From assembly GCA_977017575.1 (NCBI GenBank), contig CDRNVI010000051.1, forward strand, positions 62,001 through 126,000: a stretch of DNA of 64,000 nt. Direction: 5' to 3'. Shown here piece after piece: positions 10,101 to 19,664 of this stretch (its first letter is position 1; the number at the start of each line of letters is the position of its first letter). Source of the stretch: Paramoeba atlantica (Eukaryota; Discosea). The position numbers and the translations under genes were made by a program. The notes beneath the pieces were generated by a model that was not told where the DNA came from, ran no database searches, and saw only the letters and a program-made list of their open reading frames with translations.

Positions 10101-11447
10101 TGGGCAGGCATACCCTGCAACGTTGTCGACTACATCAAAGACAGCCTCACTGATGCACATATACGAGTTAAATGTTACGAAGGTCTAACGCGTCCCATAC
10201 ATGTAAAGAAGGGAGTCTTACAAGGCGATACACTCTCCACCACTATATTCTTAGTAGTCATGGAAATCGTATTACGATACGTTCGGTTCTCGTGTCCAAC
10301 CTTTGGCATGCGCCTTCCCAACGGCGATAACAACTTCTTGAAAGCGTATGCCGATGATTTAACCATTCTGACCGAAAGTAACCGTGACATGCAAACTTCG
10401 CTGAACGCACTAACCACGGTGCTCTCCAAAATCGGATTAAAAATCAACGTCACAAAAAGTCGAGTCCAATGTATGAGCACGCGGAAAGGCGAAGAGCACC
10501 CGGGGTACATGACGAGAAGACCTACAGTAACCACATACGGAGAAAAAATTCCACATATTTGTGACGCCGGAAGCTCATTTCTTGGTATGACCCTCGCCCC
10601 TGGATCTCAGCAGCTAAACGAACTTTTCAAGAAATTAAACTCAAAGCTGAAGGGATGGCTCGAAAACACGAGTGCCAGCGCCTATAATCTCTCGGCTAAG
10701 CTGTGGATCTACAGACACGCTATAATTTCCCGACTTCGGTTTCAGTTTACCATCCACCCCTGCATCTCTTTCAGCTCAGTTCTGCGGCTTCAGAAGCGAG
10801 TCACAGCACACATTCGACGATGGATTAACATGGCTCGTGCCGGTAGCACAGAAGTACTATACTCCTGCCGCGGCTGGAATCTCAAAAGTCTGACACAACT
10901 CTGGTACGAGTGCACCGGAACGTCACTTACCCAAATGCATCAATCACGAGACCCGAACGTGCTCAAGGCATTGCGCTTCCGCATCCAGGAAGAGCAAAGG
11001 AAGCGTGCGAAAGGTCAAATCCGCCTAGCTGCACAAATAACCGATCATCTTAACGACCCACAGCGCGCACGACAAATACTCCGTGATGCCCACGAAGAAC
11101 AAATGATTACACGTCTACGACAACGTGCTCCTGTTGCTGCCCTCTGGTGGCAGTTTCCGTCAGACCCAGAAATGGCACAAGAATTTGCATCTGCCATCCA
11201 TGGGATCCGAAACGAGAAACTCTCGCGATTCATGTCCTCCGTCATGACTCTAACCCCCCTGCCCTCCCGAGTATCCCTTGTACAATGGGGTCGCAACTAT
11301 CACTCTGATACAAACAACAAGACACGTCCTTTCATCATGCAACACATCCTTACAACAAGGGAGGTACACACTCAGACACGACATGGTTCTCCGCGAGTTC
11401 GCACGACACGTACGCCAATCCCCTTCCACCGAAGCTTGCTACTTTGA
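7068..11447 (+). CDS. LINE element 1, reverse transcriptase polyprotein
   Basis: A 1459-residue frame. Zinc motifs lie near residue 104 (KPCRHICLNKVTYKHPCCK, third Cys lost) and near residue 547 (QPCRHTCRNKLECAHLCCK). Between them is a domain shared with the sister element (WTYFPDI, later GALGRAV). A long charged, probably coiled region follows (about 700-780). The reverse transcriptase spans roughly residues 850-1150: NWRPISLTS (918), motif A QLDLTNAFGSIPH (about 988-1000), GVLQGDTLS (about 1050) and motif C AYADDLTIL (about 1093). Both catalytic aspartates of YADD are present. The region after the polymerase holds an RLR-rich segment and then leaves the conserved frame near 11300. The ATG at 7068 may not be the biological start. 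Confidence 0.85.
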   Translation: MLTLVLQASLNCASITDSDTVTSHTVMSKKRRNFEVSPLAMARSIILVFRTLYNMRNIGIIISNVFRWISSLAVHFLVAPIRAIPSPNALNPFRRNVGTQSITTKPCRHICLNKVTYKHPCCKRHIRHSQKEVINMVPTNNGPFGHVLLVITRNTQTLLSLLTGWLSEAANPLHIVQCMNMVYVCIGSTIRFITSSCRKTYDIFPSPLLLLPRIRIMHEKFCSNVARLKKQPLSMTALEIMKLAQRIILWYIRFFYIQVDTMPQNDGKPEPETASPTKLCTSSQPFTTAVEKESNPYLPANPTVTLNHNEMYEVEKLTEKQELIMPCPREQEGENDEVPGWVFQSSATQNRDESAPPDTNHEPRQKQYLHFVQSRARPVKVRTVANLIWTYFPDIRNASESPLVRARITSLQAAQAALSKMLSGKSNSHDLVVEPSTTKELMDHRGCDYIHIEEQNSQHISRHASWTSLLQDNTLKLNEKYATAGALGRAVMKALNGMDIPHLRHLRITVHRRLEEAEEVSYERISRREASPNRIQQNRSAPTLRTVQPCRHTCRNKLECAHLCCKVFGPPYAPGNETGCESPTTVPSNIHSQVEPSTPTVQSDASQSQKAVELLQKHNAILGGKVTIRLSEEQWRQVEARASARCNELLSDTTDRKTAIRNAELLSAALAVSAYEIATEANPTRGFLIRASTGHARRWYRPLATERVAQELKHHLTTLKTSLRYTRSRTERDELRAQIKECRKLVRIREEEATKQREEIDQRWASERFSRNPWTAASETIDKPDANEVQNTTYPTCDRNTIETYFESSFKPSEELFQLPPPDVLGPGAAQPMHWDPITRDDVTAAINMKRNSSSPGADTITNLILKKCPFMHDQFAKVFNNLMTFSTCPPSWKTAITRLIHTRTVIQCKNGAPENPKNWRPISLTSALGKAFHTIISHRLTQHLIRHNVIDPKIQKGFLPEINGTLEHTQTLCTLLQHYQRHKRQYCLAQLDLTNAFGSIPHNIILASLGWAGIPCNVVDYIKDSLTDAHIRVKCYEGLTRPIHVKKGVLQGDTLSTTIFLVVMEIVLRYVRFSCPTFGMRLPNGDNNFLKAYADDLTILTESNRDMQTSLNALTTVLSKIGLKINVTKSRVQCMSTRKGEEHPGYMTRRPTVTTYGEKIPHICDAGSSFLGMTLAPGSQQLNELFKKLNSKLKGWLENTSASAYNLSAKLWIYRHAIISRLRFQFTIHPCISFSSVLRLQKRVTAHIRRWINMARAGSTEVLYSCRGWNLKSLTQLWYECTGTSLTQMHQSRDPNVLKALRFRIQEEQRKRAKGQIRLAAQITDHLNDPQRARQILRDAHEEQMITRLRQRAPVAALWWQFPSDPEMAQEFASAIHGIRNEKLSRFMSSVMTLTPLPSRVSLVQWGRNYHSDTNNKTRPFIMQHILTTREVHTQTRHGSPRVRTTRTPIPFHRSLLL

Positions 11448-11859
11448 CCTCACGGGTGAACGGAACCCACTCCCGTGGTACACCAGTAGCGACAGTTTAC
11501 TGCGCCCGTATGGCTGGATCAAACTACGGAACGGGACCGAGTTCATCATTGAGCTAACTGTCCCGTGGGAGGAGAACTGTGAAAACGCACACCGGCGGAA
11601 GTCAGAGAAGTATAACTCACTTCTCCACGAGCGCAGAATCGAGAACCCGAACTGCTATGCCCTAGCGTTCGAGATCGGCGCACGGGGACTTCCTAGCGGA
11701 TCCTGTCGCTATCTTGACGCCGTGTTCCAAGGGGAACGAAAACGAGCCAGATCATGCAGAGAAAGCATGAGTTTAATGGCTGGTCGGGCCAGCTATATTA
11801 TTTGGGCTCGGAGGAACGAAGCTGAATGGACGGACGAGGAAAACCGCTCTGCTTGCTAA
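11278..11859 (+). pseudogene. LINE element 1, restriction-like endonuclease domain
   Basis: This frame continues the LINE protein after a frameshift. It keeps the end of the zinc knuckle (RHVLSSC) and then the nuclease: LLRPYGWIKLRNGTEFIIEL, VPWEEN, and HRRKSEKYNSLL with the expected lysine. The family pattern is R-P-D-G ... E-L ... K-x2-K-Y; here the aspartate is tyrosine, which would remove a metal ligand. The C-terminal ALAFEIGARG block recurs in the sister element and in the scrap at 23.3 kb. It stops at TAA within the last frame. Confidence 0.8.
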
Positions 11860-12336
11860 ATAAAAAGGGTTATCCCGTTGTATGAGGGCCTTACCCTGAA
11901 AACTCTCTGCTATTATGCAATAGTATGAACAAACAATTCGAGAGGCGGGATTGGATATCGAAGTACGCATGCATCGGAAGGCGATGGAAATCTCGCTTTT
12001 TCCCGGGAGCCCCATCTTACTAGAGAGCGGTAGATTTCTGAGTGCCTTATTTGATGACCCACAAGGCGCGCTCGATTAATACGATGTATTGTATTGTAAT
12101 GTAGCGCATTATGGTACAGAAGCCGATATCACCATGGATTACGTACATCACCATGGACGACGGCCACTGACAAGCCAGACCAAAATCCTGAGAATCCAAG
12201 TCATTCGGGACTGCTGCGCATCGCCGATGGCAAGCCAGACCCTTCAGAGACAGATTTATAGGTTCCGAGGCATGACAGGTGACTAAAAAAGTGGAGATGG
12301 CGTTTTTCTTGTGGGAAACTGTCGCACCTACACTAT

Positions 12337-12375
12337 TGGTATCTCCCTCGTCCACTTTATCCTGGGTTGTTGTAT
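12337..12375 (-). repeat. Orphan transposon end, ACAACCCAGGATAAAGTGG type
   Basis: Read in reverse it starts TACAACAACCCAGGATAAAG and continues TGGACGAGGGAGATACC. The same end is found on both sides of the small element at 61574-61770 and alone at 30084-30106. No partner end is clear here; a weak candidate (GTGACTAAAAAAGTGGAGATGG) lies at about 12280. Confidence 0.5.
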
Positions 12376-12459
12376 CACCGCAAATCAGGGAAATGGATCT
12401 TGAATGATTGAGGCGCTCGGCACTGACAAGCACCAAGCCAGGCACCAAGTAAACCTCGA

Positions 12460-12526
12460 TCTTGGCTGTCACGAAACGTCACGAAGCGTCACGAAACGTC
12501 ACGCGCTGACTGCACAGACTCCATTT
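12460..12526. repeat. CGTCACGAA tandem array with inverted end
   Basis: Three to four copies of GTCACGAAACGTCACG follow CTTGGCT and precede CGCGCTGACTGCACAGACTCC. A shorter version, CTTGGCCGTCACGAACGTCA, stands at about 6415, itself preceded by GGAGTCTGTGC in the opposite sense. The two sites bracket LINE element 1 and its flanks and could be the ends of an older element into which the LINE jumped. Confidence 0.45.
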
Positions 12527-12630
12527 ATGAAATGAATGCGTACAGGAATTGTATTCACTAATCAATCGTAGAAAAGTACTTTGAATTTCTCAAAAACAAA
12601 TTGGTTGGTGTATGATGATGGGCGGGTGCA

Positions 12631-13239
12631 CTAATGCTTGACTGTCCAAGGTAAATCTGCATACCCCTCGATCTTTGTACCCCCTGCGACCAAAGTTCTA
12701 CGACCTCGGAGTGCAAAGGGTAAATAGCATACCTCCAAATCCCCCGTGAGATGCTCATTCTCGTCGAGGTGCTGCCATTGCATATTCGCTGGTAGCGTGT
12801 TTAACTTCACTGAACCGTGGAATTTATTGTTATTGAGAAACATGTCTCTTAAAGAAGAAGGCAGATTGGTGAAATCGGGAGTCCCTGAGAAAACGTTCCG
12901 CCCGAGATTAAAATATCGAAGTCCGCCAGGGAGAAACTGCCAGCCCACCTCCCCAGTAAGCTTATTGTCCTCCACGCTGAATTCCACAAGTGATTGAGGA
13001 AGGAACTCCCAGCGCAAAGTGCCCTGTAACTCACGATGTCCCCAATAAATACTACGGACCACGCTTTCGGGACCATCCGCTCTCCACGGACACTTTACGC
13101 CATCCCATTTACAGACTTCCGTCTCCGAATTCCAACTGGGATGTGGATGGTGCACATGTTGAATGAATTGGGTCAGTTGGTATTCTTGGGGAAGCGCGAC
13201 ACCTCTGACCTTAGCGGGACGGGTCGTCGGGGTGTCCAT
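12631..13239 (-). CDS. Leucine-rich-repeat protein, subfamily B
   Basis: A 202-residue protein. It opens with MDTPTTRPAKVRGVALPQEY, so the family segment starts at about residue 8 and there is no room for a signal peptide; a leader exon upstream or loss of export are both possible. The cap is W-N-S-E-T-E-V-C-K-W-D-G-V-K-C (about 43-57). Repeats include LPQSLVEFSVEDNKLTGEV, LPGGLRYFNLGRNVFSG and LPSSLRDMFLNNNKFHGSV, about five in all, with a divergent last repeat (ENEHLTGDLEV). It is shorter than the 280-residue members. The ATG is the first in frame after an upstream stop. Confidence 0.78.
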   Translation of the reverse strand: MDTPTTRPAKVRGVALPQEYQLTQFIQHVHHPHPSWNSETEVCKWDGVKCPWRADGPESVVRSIYWGHRELQGTLRWEFLPQSLVEFSVEDNKLTGEVGWQFLPGGLRYFNLGRNVFSGTPDFTNLPSSLRDMFLNNNKFHGSVKLNTLPANMQWQHLDENEHLTGDLEVCYLPFALRGRRTLVAGGTKIEGYADLPWTVKH

Positions 13240-14250
13240 TTAGGAAAACGTAAAATTTCGTATACGAGTAATAATTTACAAATACGCGCTGTAGTTCAAA
13301 AGAAAAACAGTTCACATTGTTTTTCACTTGCACATGATCATACTTTATGGTAAAGCCGATTGAGCGGGAAGCTCTATGACGGAGATCTATGACCGATTGA
13401 AAGACGTTAATTTTTGAAAGACGTGAATGTCTCAAAGAATGCATTGAATATGTAGATTGTAGTACTAAAAAACCGCAAAAAGGGGCCAAAAAGACTGAAA
13501 ACGTGTGAAACAGGTGTGAAGAGCTTGCGAAGGCTGAAAGTTGAAATACAAAAAATATAAAATTTATTGTAGTGCTAATTAAATAGATGTAGTACTAATT
13601 AGTTTTACAATTTCTCAGTCTACTAATACGTGTAGTTTATCAATATGTGGTTTGTACAATACAAGGTAGACGTTAAAATGAATTTATCCAGCACTCATTA
13701 TTGCTGTATTTCTATTTGATGAGTTGCTGGACGACAAACACTTGAGCATGTCCTTGAAAGATTTTAGCGGGGTTTCGCGAGGTTTCACCCGCAGCCCCTC
13801 ATGTATACTGTAGTACCCATACATATTTTACTATGTCCATACATATTGTATTTATGTATACCAAAACTGTTGCTTAAGGATGTTCATAAACTGATTGCTT
13901 AAGTACAACACTATACGTCTGCAACTACTGTATCCCCGCTGTTTATAATAGCCTCGACCCCCCCTTTTTTTTCTTTTTTGGCAAAGGAAGATTTCTTTTA
14001 ATTTTCTTGCACCGTCTTAAATATTATGATATTATTTTCACATGGTTCTTCGAGGGCTATCACACATTCTTCGAGGGGTCGCGCTGGAGATTTTACTTTG
14101 GCAGAGCGCCGGTGCCCACTTAGCGATTGGATATTCCTGGTTCCTCTCTCCCAAATGTAGATCGATTTCTGTGCCAACTTTTAATCGCCCTCCCCCATTT
14201 ATAGGTTCATTTGGGCAAAAGCGAGGCTATTGTAAACGGGGGGTACAGTA
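13240..14250. other. Intergenic DNA, no gene recognised
   Basis: The stretch is AT-rich and carries only short frames without family support. A copy of the CCCGCAGCCCCTCA end motif lies at 13788-13801, preceded by GGGGTTTCGCGAGGTTTCA. A TGTAGT(A/G)CTAATTA motif is duplicated at about 13568-13610. Confidence 0.4.
13772..13801 (+). repeat. CCCGCAGCCCCTCA family repeat, copy 1
   Basis: The 14-bp end motif CCCGCAGCCCCTCA follows two short GGTTTCGCGA-type units. The same end motif, always next to short CG-rich decamer-like units, occurs at 15021-15034 (reverse), 19839-19852, 22828-22841 and twice in inverted form at 28569-28638. Confidence 0.6.
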
Positions 14251-14395
14251 AGCATACTATGATATAACTACTCGGATATACTACACTGTACTTCAATGCG
14301 TACGGTATCTGACCACATGGAAGCAAACAACAAAAGTGTGTCAAACATGTGAACAGTTTTTCGCCTATTGTACAATATACGGAAAAATGTAAATT
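14240..14395 (+). repeat. Interspersed repeat, copy 1 of 2
   Basis: The blocks CGGATATACTAC, CTTCAATGCGTAC, GACCACATGGAA and TCAAACATGTGAACAGTTTT occur in the same order and orientation at 50830-50965. No coding region is attached to either copy. Confidence 0.55.
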
Positions 14396-15198
14396 GTTCG
14401 CACGCACAAGTGTTTAAACAATTACAAAGTTTACCATTTTAAAAGGGACAAGAAAGTACACGTTGTTTCCTTGAAATCAGTTATTGGTAGCCGATGGACT
14501 CAATGATACGTCATATGTGTAATACATTAGACTCGTCTTCTTAGTTTGTCCAATTCATCATAAAGATTGACGTTTCATAACTGTATGCCATAAAGGTTTT
14601 ATTGTTACCCCTCACTTTATACAACTTCGGCCTTATAGAATATAATACAAGTGCGGCCTTATACATGTACGTCCTTCCGCTGGTTTCAGGAGTTTTGGAA
14701 GTAAAGGGTTATAAAGGAGGTAAGCTGACATTTCAAAAAATACAATAAGATGTTTCGGAGGAAGTATACCTAAATTGAGCAATAGAATAACAAATTTCTT
14801 TTTTAATTCCAAAAAATATTCCGAAGCATATTTTCTTATGTCCCTAGATATGAAATTCCTGAACATTCGAAAGATTATCCTGAATGGCACCCACCCTAGT
14901 TCTTTTAATATTCACTGGCCAGCTAGGCATCAACACTCGAGTTGTACTGACGTACCGCGCCACGTTTATCGCTTTCCAATGTCACCTTACGGTAAAATAG
15001 CGATCCAAGTTTTATTTCCAGTGGGGCTGCGGGTATGATTTCGCGTGATCTCGCTTTGACGTCATCCAACCACCCTCCCGAGCCGGATCCGCTCCAGACA
15101 GAGATCTCGCGTGATCACGCATGATCTCGTCCTGGGCCTCGCCCGCATCCCCTCTCCAGTGGAAATTCTAACCGCTTCTTCCCTCGTGGCAATTCGCG
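14396..15198. other. Intergenic DNA, no gene recognised
   Basis: Frames here are short and have no family features. At 15021-15060 there is a reverse copy of the CCCGCAGCCCC(T/A)C end motif with GCGAGATCACGCGAAATCAT beside it, almost the same as at 28604-28638. CCAACCACCCTCCCGAGCC at about 15066 recurs near 43.2 kb. Confidence 0.4.
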
Positions 15199-15429
15199 CT
15201 AAGTATCATCCTTGTAGAACTTAGAAAAATCACACAAATGGTTAAAAACGTGTTCGTCGCCCGCAATAGCACCCCAGATCATTACTCTCGTTGGGTGATG
15301 CGTCCTTGATTTACAAACAATGTCAGTCCCTCTTATCACACATTTACAGCGTTTCATAACTGCCCTGTAGAAAACGCAGTCGTTCGATAAGCCTTCGTAG
15401 AGTACGTTCAACATTTCTAGTCTTCGCAC
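15199..15429 (-). pseudogene. Possible Tc1/mariner transposase scrap
   Basis: The frame contains THHPTRVMIWGAIAGDEHVF. The part RVMIWGAI resembles the vMVWG block that lies between the first two catalytic aspartates in Tc1/mariner transposases. No other catalytic motif is visible. A short, decayed piece at best. Confidence 0.35.
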
Positions 15430-15593
15430 GTCATTCGCGGTTCCCTCCGGTTGAATTTGTTCTTCATTGTGGTTTGGTTGTACAACTTGAGTGCTCGGAT
15501 CGATCTAGTGTGGAATTTCTGCTTGTCGATTTTTCAATCAATTCTTCAACCTATACAGATCGTAATTTTGTTGGCGCGAATTTTTCTCATAGG

Positions 15594-15935
15594 GGATAGA
15601 GCTTTCGTCTTCCCTATTGTACTGTTACAGTTTGGGACCTATACTAGCTTTCTAAGTCGTTGTTTTCACAAGATAGTCCTTCTTGTAGCCGTAGTAAACC
15701 TCCTAAAAAGACCCATCTTTGGCCTCAAAAAAGTAAGTTTCGGACCCAAATGAGTGTTTTTATGTCGGAAGAACGGTGTGGTTGGAGTCGCATTCTCTAT
15801 CCATGTAGAGAAGCTGTACATTCTGTAGGCTTTCATTCCTGCCTACTCGTGCTTTTAAATACGCAAACGTCGGATTCTGTTCTCTGAGAGCAAACTCTCC
15901 TTCATTTTTATCTAAAAATCGGATATTTTTCGTAC
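15594..15935 (+). repeat. Interspersed repeat R1, long copy
   Basis: About 340 bp alignable in the same orientation with 58862-59205. Shared blocks include GGGACCTATACTAGCTTTCT, TTGTTTTCACAAGATA, GGTTGGAGTCGCATTCTCTA, GTAGGCTTTCATTC and GTCGGATTCTGTTCTCTGAG. Shorter pieces occur at 22944-23030 and 28655-28800. There is no conserved frame between copies, so it looks like non-coding repeat or an untranslated end of an element. Confidence 0.7.
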
Positions 15936-16181
15936 AAAGACTTCCGGGTTCTTTCTTTTTCCTAGCCAAATGTCTCGCGTTTAGTCTCTTCGTTAAATGC
16001 AGAAATAGGTTTCAACGCGAGGAGCGCAAAAGTCTTAAGCGACTTTTAAGTTTAAAACAACCGCACGTATAAAGGGCTTAAGTCACTGAAGTCAAGTAAC
16101 ATAAATTGATCCCATATGATATTTGTACATTCGGGGTAAAGCACATGACAGTACTTGCCTGAAAACAGAAAGCCAAAAAAA

Positions 16182-16898
16182 TTACTCTACAACAATTTTC
16201 GTATTCTGAATCTTTGCGAACTGTGTCATACTGATGTTTATTGTACCACAAAGTTCCTTATTGCCATTTAACCATAGTTCACGTAGGCTCTGCGGCAATG
16301 AATCCAAAATTACCGCTCCGCGAAACCGATTTTGCTCAAGAAACAAAGATTCCATCTTAAACGGAAGATGTTCCAAATCCAACGTTCCTTCAAATTGGTT
16401 TCCGTTTAAGGCCATCGATCGTAAATTCCTCGGGAGTTGAGTGAGGCAAATATTACCCGAAAACTGATTCTGTATCAAGTACAATTCTTCCATTTCATTC
16501 GGCAGCTTCGTCAGATCTGCCTCACCTAAAAAGCGGTTCCGCGAAAGATTTAGTCGACGAATCGCTTCCGGCAAATGAGTAAGATCTACGGTTTCTGTGA
16601 GTTTGTTATCTGCAATGTCAACGCTTCTGGTCGAGAGCGGCAGATAAGACAGCTGAAGTTGACCACACAACTTTAAAGACGACCAGTACATTTTTTCGAC
16701 TTCTTTCTCTCCATTGCATCTCACCTGACGCCACTTGCAAGCGGGTTGCGCCGTACTCCAGGTGGGGTCTTGATTTTCTACATATTGTATAAGTCGCGCA
16801 AGTTCATATTCTTGTGGCAAGGAAACCCCTCGTACTTTGGAAGGTCGCGTACTCACAGAATTCGTTCGTTGTGTATCGGAAAACTCCGCGATGAACAT
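16182..16898 (-). CDS. Secreted leucine-rich-repeat protein, subfamily B
   Basis: A 238-residue protein from the ATG at 16898 (MFIAEFSDTQ); the open frame extends seven codons upstream without another ATG. The segment RPSKVRGVSLPQEYELARLI is followed by the cap W-S-T-A-Q-P-A-C-K-W-R-Q-V-R-C. About seven LRRs follow, e.g. LPEAIRRLNLSRNRFLGEA, LPNEMEELYLIQNQFSGNI and LPFKMESLFLEQNRFRGAV. The repeats are regular and uninterrupted, so this copy looks functional. It ends shortly after a final capping strand (INISMTQFAKIQ). It lies about 145 bp downstream of its minus-strand neighbour at 17063. Confidence 0.83.
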   Translation of the reverse strand: MFIAEFSDTQRTNSVSTRPSKVRGVSLPQEYELARLIQYVENQDPTWSTAQPACKWRQVRCNGEKEVEKMYWSSLKLCGQLQLSYLPLSTRSVDIADNKLTETVDLTHLPEAIRRLNLSRNRFLGEADLTKLPNEMEELYLIQNQFSGNICLTQLPRNLRSMALNGNQFEGTLDLEHLPFKMESLFLEQNRFRGAVILDSLPQSLRELWLNGNKELCGTINISMTQFAKIQNTKIVVE

Positions 16899-17062
16899 AA
16901 GATTGGTGTATTCAATCAACTACAAAATTCGAATAAATCTTGTTTAGGTTAAAAAGGGGGGTACATTTTTTTACAGCATGCTGTGTGTGTATACTGTGTG
17001 TGTGTGGGAAGTACGGGCAAATATGGGCGATTCCCATGTCATAAAAATTCCTTTTCCACTAC

Positions 17063-17914
17063 CTACATTCTCACATACTTTGGAACAATCGAAGACTTCC
17101 CTTCCAAAACGCATGCATTTCCACTGAAGTACAAGGCCATTAGTGTGGGAGGTAATGTATCAAACGAGACTTTGCCCGTAAAGGCGTTATGCGCCAGATC
17201 GAGCGTATGCAATGAAGGTGGAAGACTGCGGAAATCCAACGCACCATTGAGTTTATTGTTAGACAAGCGCAACTTTTGAAGTCTCTTCGGGAGGTAGGCC
17301 AAGTCAACATGACCAGAAAAATGATTTGCATCAAGAAAAAGCAGGACGAGTGTCTCGGGCAACTTCGTCAAGTCCAGATTCCCTGAGAAATCGTTGTACG
17401 ACAAAGAAAGCATTTTTAGTAACGGAGGAAGCAACGTCAAATCAAGCACCCCGGAAAACTTCGTGCCCGATGACCAAATCTCCACTAATGCATGAGGCAG
17501 AGATATGGTGTCAAATGGTCCGAAGAATATGTTATTTTGAATATATAAGTGAGATAATTTGGGAGGAAATAAATGAACGGGAACAGTACCACCAAGGCCA
17601 TTCTGAGAGACACAAAGAGTACACACGGTGTGCGGCAGACTGCCCCAAGTGAGGTTTCCTTTCAATCCTCTAGATTTCCAACTGATGCTTGTGACTTCAT
17701 CGGCGGAATTACAAGTGACACCGGCCCACGTACATGCCTGCGTTTCATTCTTCATATTGATCATCGATTGTGGCTCGAGTCTTGCGATCAATTGCGCCAT
17801 TTGGATATCTTGTGAGAGTACGGCCCCTCGCACCTTGCCGAGTCGTGTTCGCGTGTGGGTTGAATCCGCCGTTGCAAGTCTCAAACAGATGAGGCATTTT
17901 AGATAGAAAGTCAT
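17063..17914 (-). CDS. Secreted leucine-rich-repeat protein, subfamily A
   Basis: A 283-residue protein. MTFYLKCLICLRLATA before DS is the best signal peptide in subfamily A, with cleavage predicted after ATA. The segment GKVRGAVLSQDIQMAQLI is followed by the cap ACTWAGVTCNSADEV. Around nine LRRs follow, such as LPPLLKMLSLSYNDFSGNL, LPETLVLLFLDANHFSGHV and LPKRLQKLRLSNNKLNGAL. It ends with a capping segment SSIVPKYVRM that matches VSPLTMSKCVKM in the gene at 19981. Together with that gene it forms a close pair separated by about 2 kb, so a local duplication is likely. No membrane anchor is seen. Confidence 0.87.
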   Translation of the reverse strand: MTFYLKCLICLRLATADSTHTRTRLGKVRGAVLSQDIQMAQLIARLEPQSMINMKNETQACTWAGVTCNSADEVTSISWKSRGLKGNLTWGSLPHTVCTLCVSQNGLGGTVPVHLFPPKLSHLYIQNNIFFGPFDTISLPHALVEIWSSGTKFSGVLDLTLLPPLLKMLSLSYNDFSGNLDLTKLPETLVLLFLDANHFSGHVDLAYLPKRLQKLRLSNNKLNGALDFRSLPPSLHTLDLAHNAFTGKVSFDTLPPTLMALYFSGNACVLEGKSSIVPKYVRM

Positions 17915-18660
17915 GTAGAGGAATATACAAGAAACATAATCATTTTACATAAAGGAAGGTTTTGTTTATCGTTAACAATTGTTTCGAGCTATCAACAATT
18001 GTTTTGCTAAGAATAATCGAGGGTTAACAATAATCGAACTTTTACTCCGCAATAGCAACATTGTACGAGGTGCAATGAAAGTTCGAATACTGTTAACAAT
18101 GGGAGGTATGTGGGCAGTCACTGAGTGTCGCTGGCAATCGCTGCCAACCGCCGACGGTCACGAGCATTCGCTGAAGTGACTAATGACTCTCCAATGACAC
18201 CTCTTTAGGGTACTACGTAGTTTTGAATTGCCAATCATTGCCATACAGTTTTATCCAAAACTGAGTTATGGGAATTGAAGTACGATGTTGGGTGAAATAC
18301 CATTTACGTGTCCTGTCAACGTTTTGAAAAACTTCTTTGTATTTAGTTTGTCTGGAAAGTACCACCATCCAGTGACTGAAAGTCTATTGCTTCAATGATA
18401 TTGTTCCACATACGTATAGTTAAGCATAGTTTCCACATATGTATAGTTAAGCACATCATGTTCCTTTTTCGGGACGCTAAGAAACCTGACCACGGGGAAC
18501 AAGCTAATTTAAATTTTACACGAAAAAGAAGAAATTCACTCATAGTTAACTATATTCGAATGTTAGCAATAAATGAGCCCCCTTTGCTTCTAGTAATTCT
18601 GAAATCATTGTAAGCGGTACAATATTCTAAAATGAAGCCTAAAAAAAGACGTATATTATA
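17915..18660. other. Intergenic DNA, no gene recognised
   Basis: The stretch holds several AACAATTGTT palindromes (about 17970-18010) and a 26-bp direct duplication containing TTCCACATAYGTATAGTTAA at about 18403-18451. No protein-coding frame has family support. Confidence 0.4.
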
Positions 18661-18815
18661 TTATATTTTCACCACCCGCTCCTACCCCAGTTAGCGCACC
18701 CCGCGACGGTACCAATCCTGTACCGCCGCTTAAACTATCTGGGCATTGCCCTTCTGGATGGCTACTCCCATAGGCAACATAAGGTGAGAGAGACATCGGG
18801 CCCTGTCGGAAGTGT

Positions 18816-19512
18816 GTGCTCTGGCCACCGGCGAGTGAAACAGAAGAAGCCATCTACAAGGCTGTACTGGCTTCAACAAAGAGAAATTATACGAAACGAG
18901 TGTCTGTGTTCACACCTCCTGCGCTTACAATCACTGAGGAGGAGCTCGGTGCTAAGATCGAAGAAATCTTGGATCGTGTAACAACGAACTATGGATTCTT
19001 TTTTGCACGGAGGACGTACTGTGTGTGGAATCGAAGTCACGCCAAAGCTCCTAGAGCGTGCACTTCTCCACATCATTGATCGCCGTGGACATCTTTTGCA
19101 AGATGTTCGATCGCGCGCGATCTACTTTGTGGAAGAGGCAGGTCAAGATCTTGGGTCGTTCCTTGAACAAAACCCTTTGTTTGCTCCGCGGCGTTCAAGC
19201 GAAGTTGCTGACTTTGTGGAAAGTCTTTGGCGTTCTGTTTCCGGAAAACGCTCGCGTTGTTGTGCAAACTGGCGTCTCCAGCGGAAAAACACTAACATCC
19301 GTTCACAGGAGGAGCGTTCTGTCGTAGAAGCGCCAGGACGTTCCGAGACTCCATCCGGCACATACTACCGGGCGGAAAGCATTCAAACCTCTGATCGAAT
19401 TGTCTCATCACAAAAGCCCGCAGAGACTGGCTTAAGGAGCATATCCATAACGTGGCGTACGACCCTAAAAAACCGGGTAAGTGCGCCAAGTCATAATGTT
19501 CACGTTTTCTAG
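18816..19512 (+). pseudogene. Unidentified coding relic with a paralogue at 57 kb
   Basis: Two overlapping plus frames carry non-random protein sequence: one with TITEEELGAKIEEIL, the other (18991-19512) with FVEEAGQDLGSFLEQNPL and SEVADFVESLWRSVSGKRS. The last block recurs at about 57060-57115 as GEVGDFVECVWRSVSGKRS, which shows that it was once a conserved protein. The family is not recognised. Occurrence twice among transposon debris suggests a mobile-element protein, but no catalytic motif was found. Confidence 0.4.
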
Positions 19513-19664
19513 ATTACCGCACTACCGATATTTCATAAAAAAAGTATGAATCTTGGTTAGAACATAAAAAATTTACACATATTTGCTTTTGATTATCCTT
19601 TGATCCAATACAATCTTAACTCAGATTTTTTCTACGCAATTGTTGAAATATGACGCAAGGAAGT

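Larger units (their letters stand above)
6823..11859 (+). mobile_element. Non-LTR retrotransposon with restriction-like endonuclease, element 1
   Basis: This is a nearly full-length LINE of the site-specific RLE group (R2/CRE/NeSL-like). It codes for zinc motifs, a reverse transcriptase and a C-terminal endonuclease, and would copy its RNA into a nicked target. Three reading frames cover it: 6823-7113, 7068-11447 and 11278-11859. At least the last step is a real frameshift, because it splits the zinc knuckle between polymerase and nuclease. The first overlap could be a frameshift or a small first ORF. The likely 5' end is the near-palindrome at 6763. The 3' end is not sharply defined. A degenerate nuclease motif (RPYG where the sister copy has RPDG) suggests the copy is dead. 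Confidence 0.88.
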
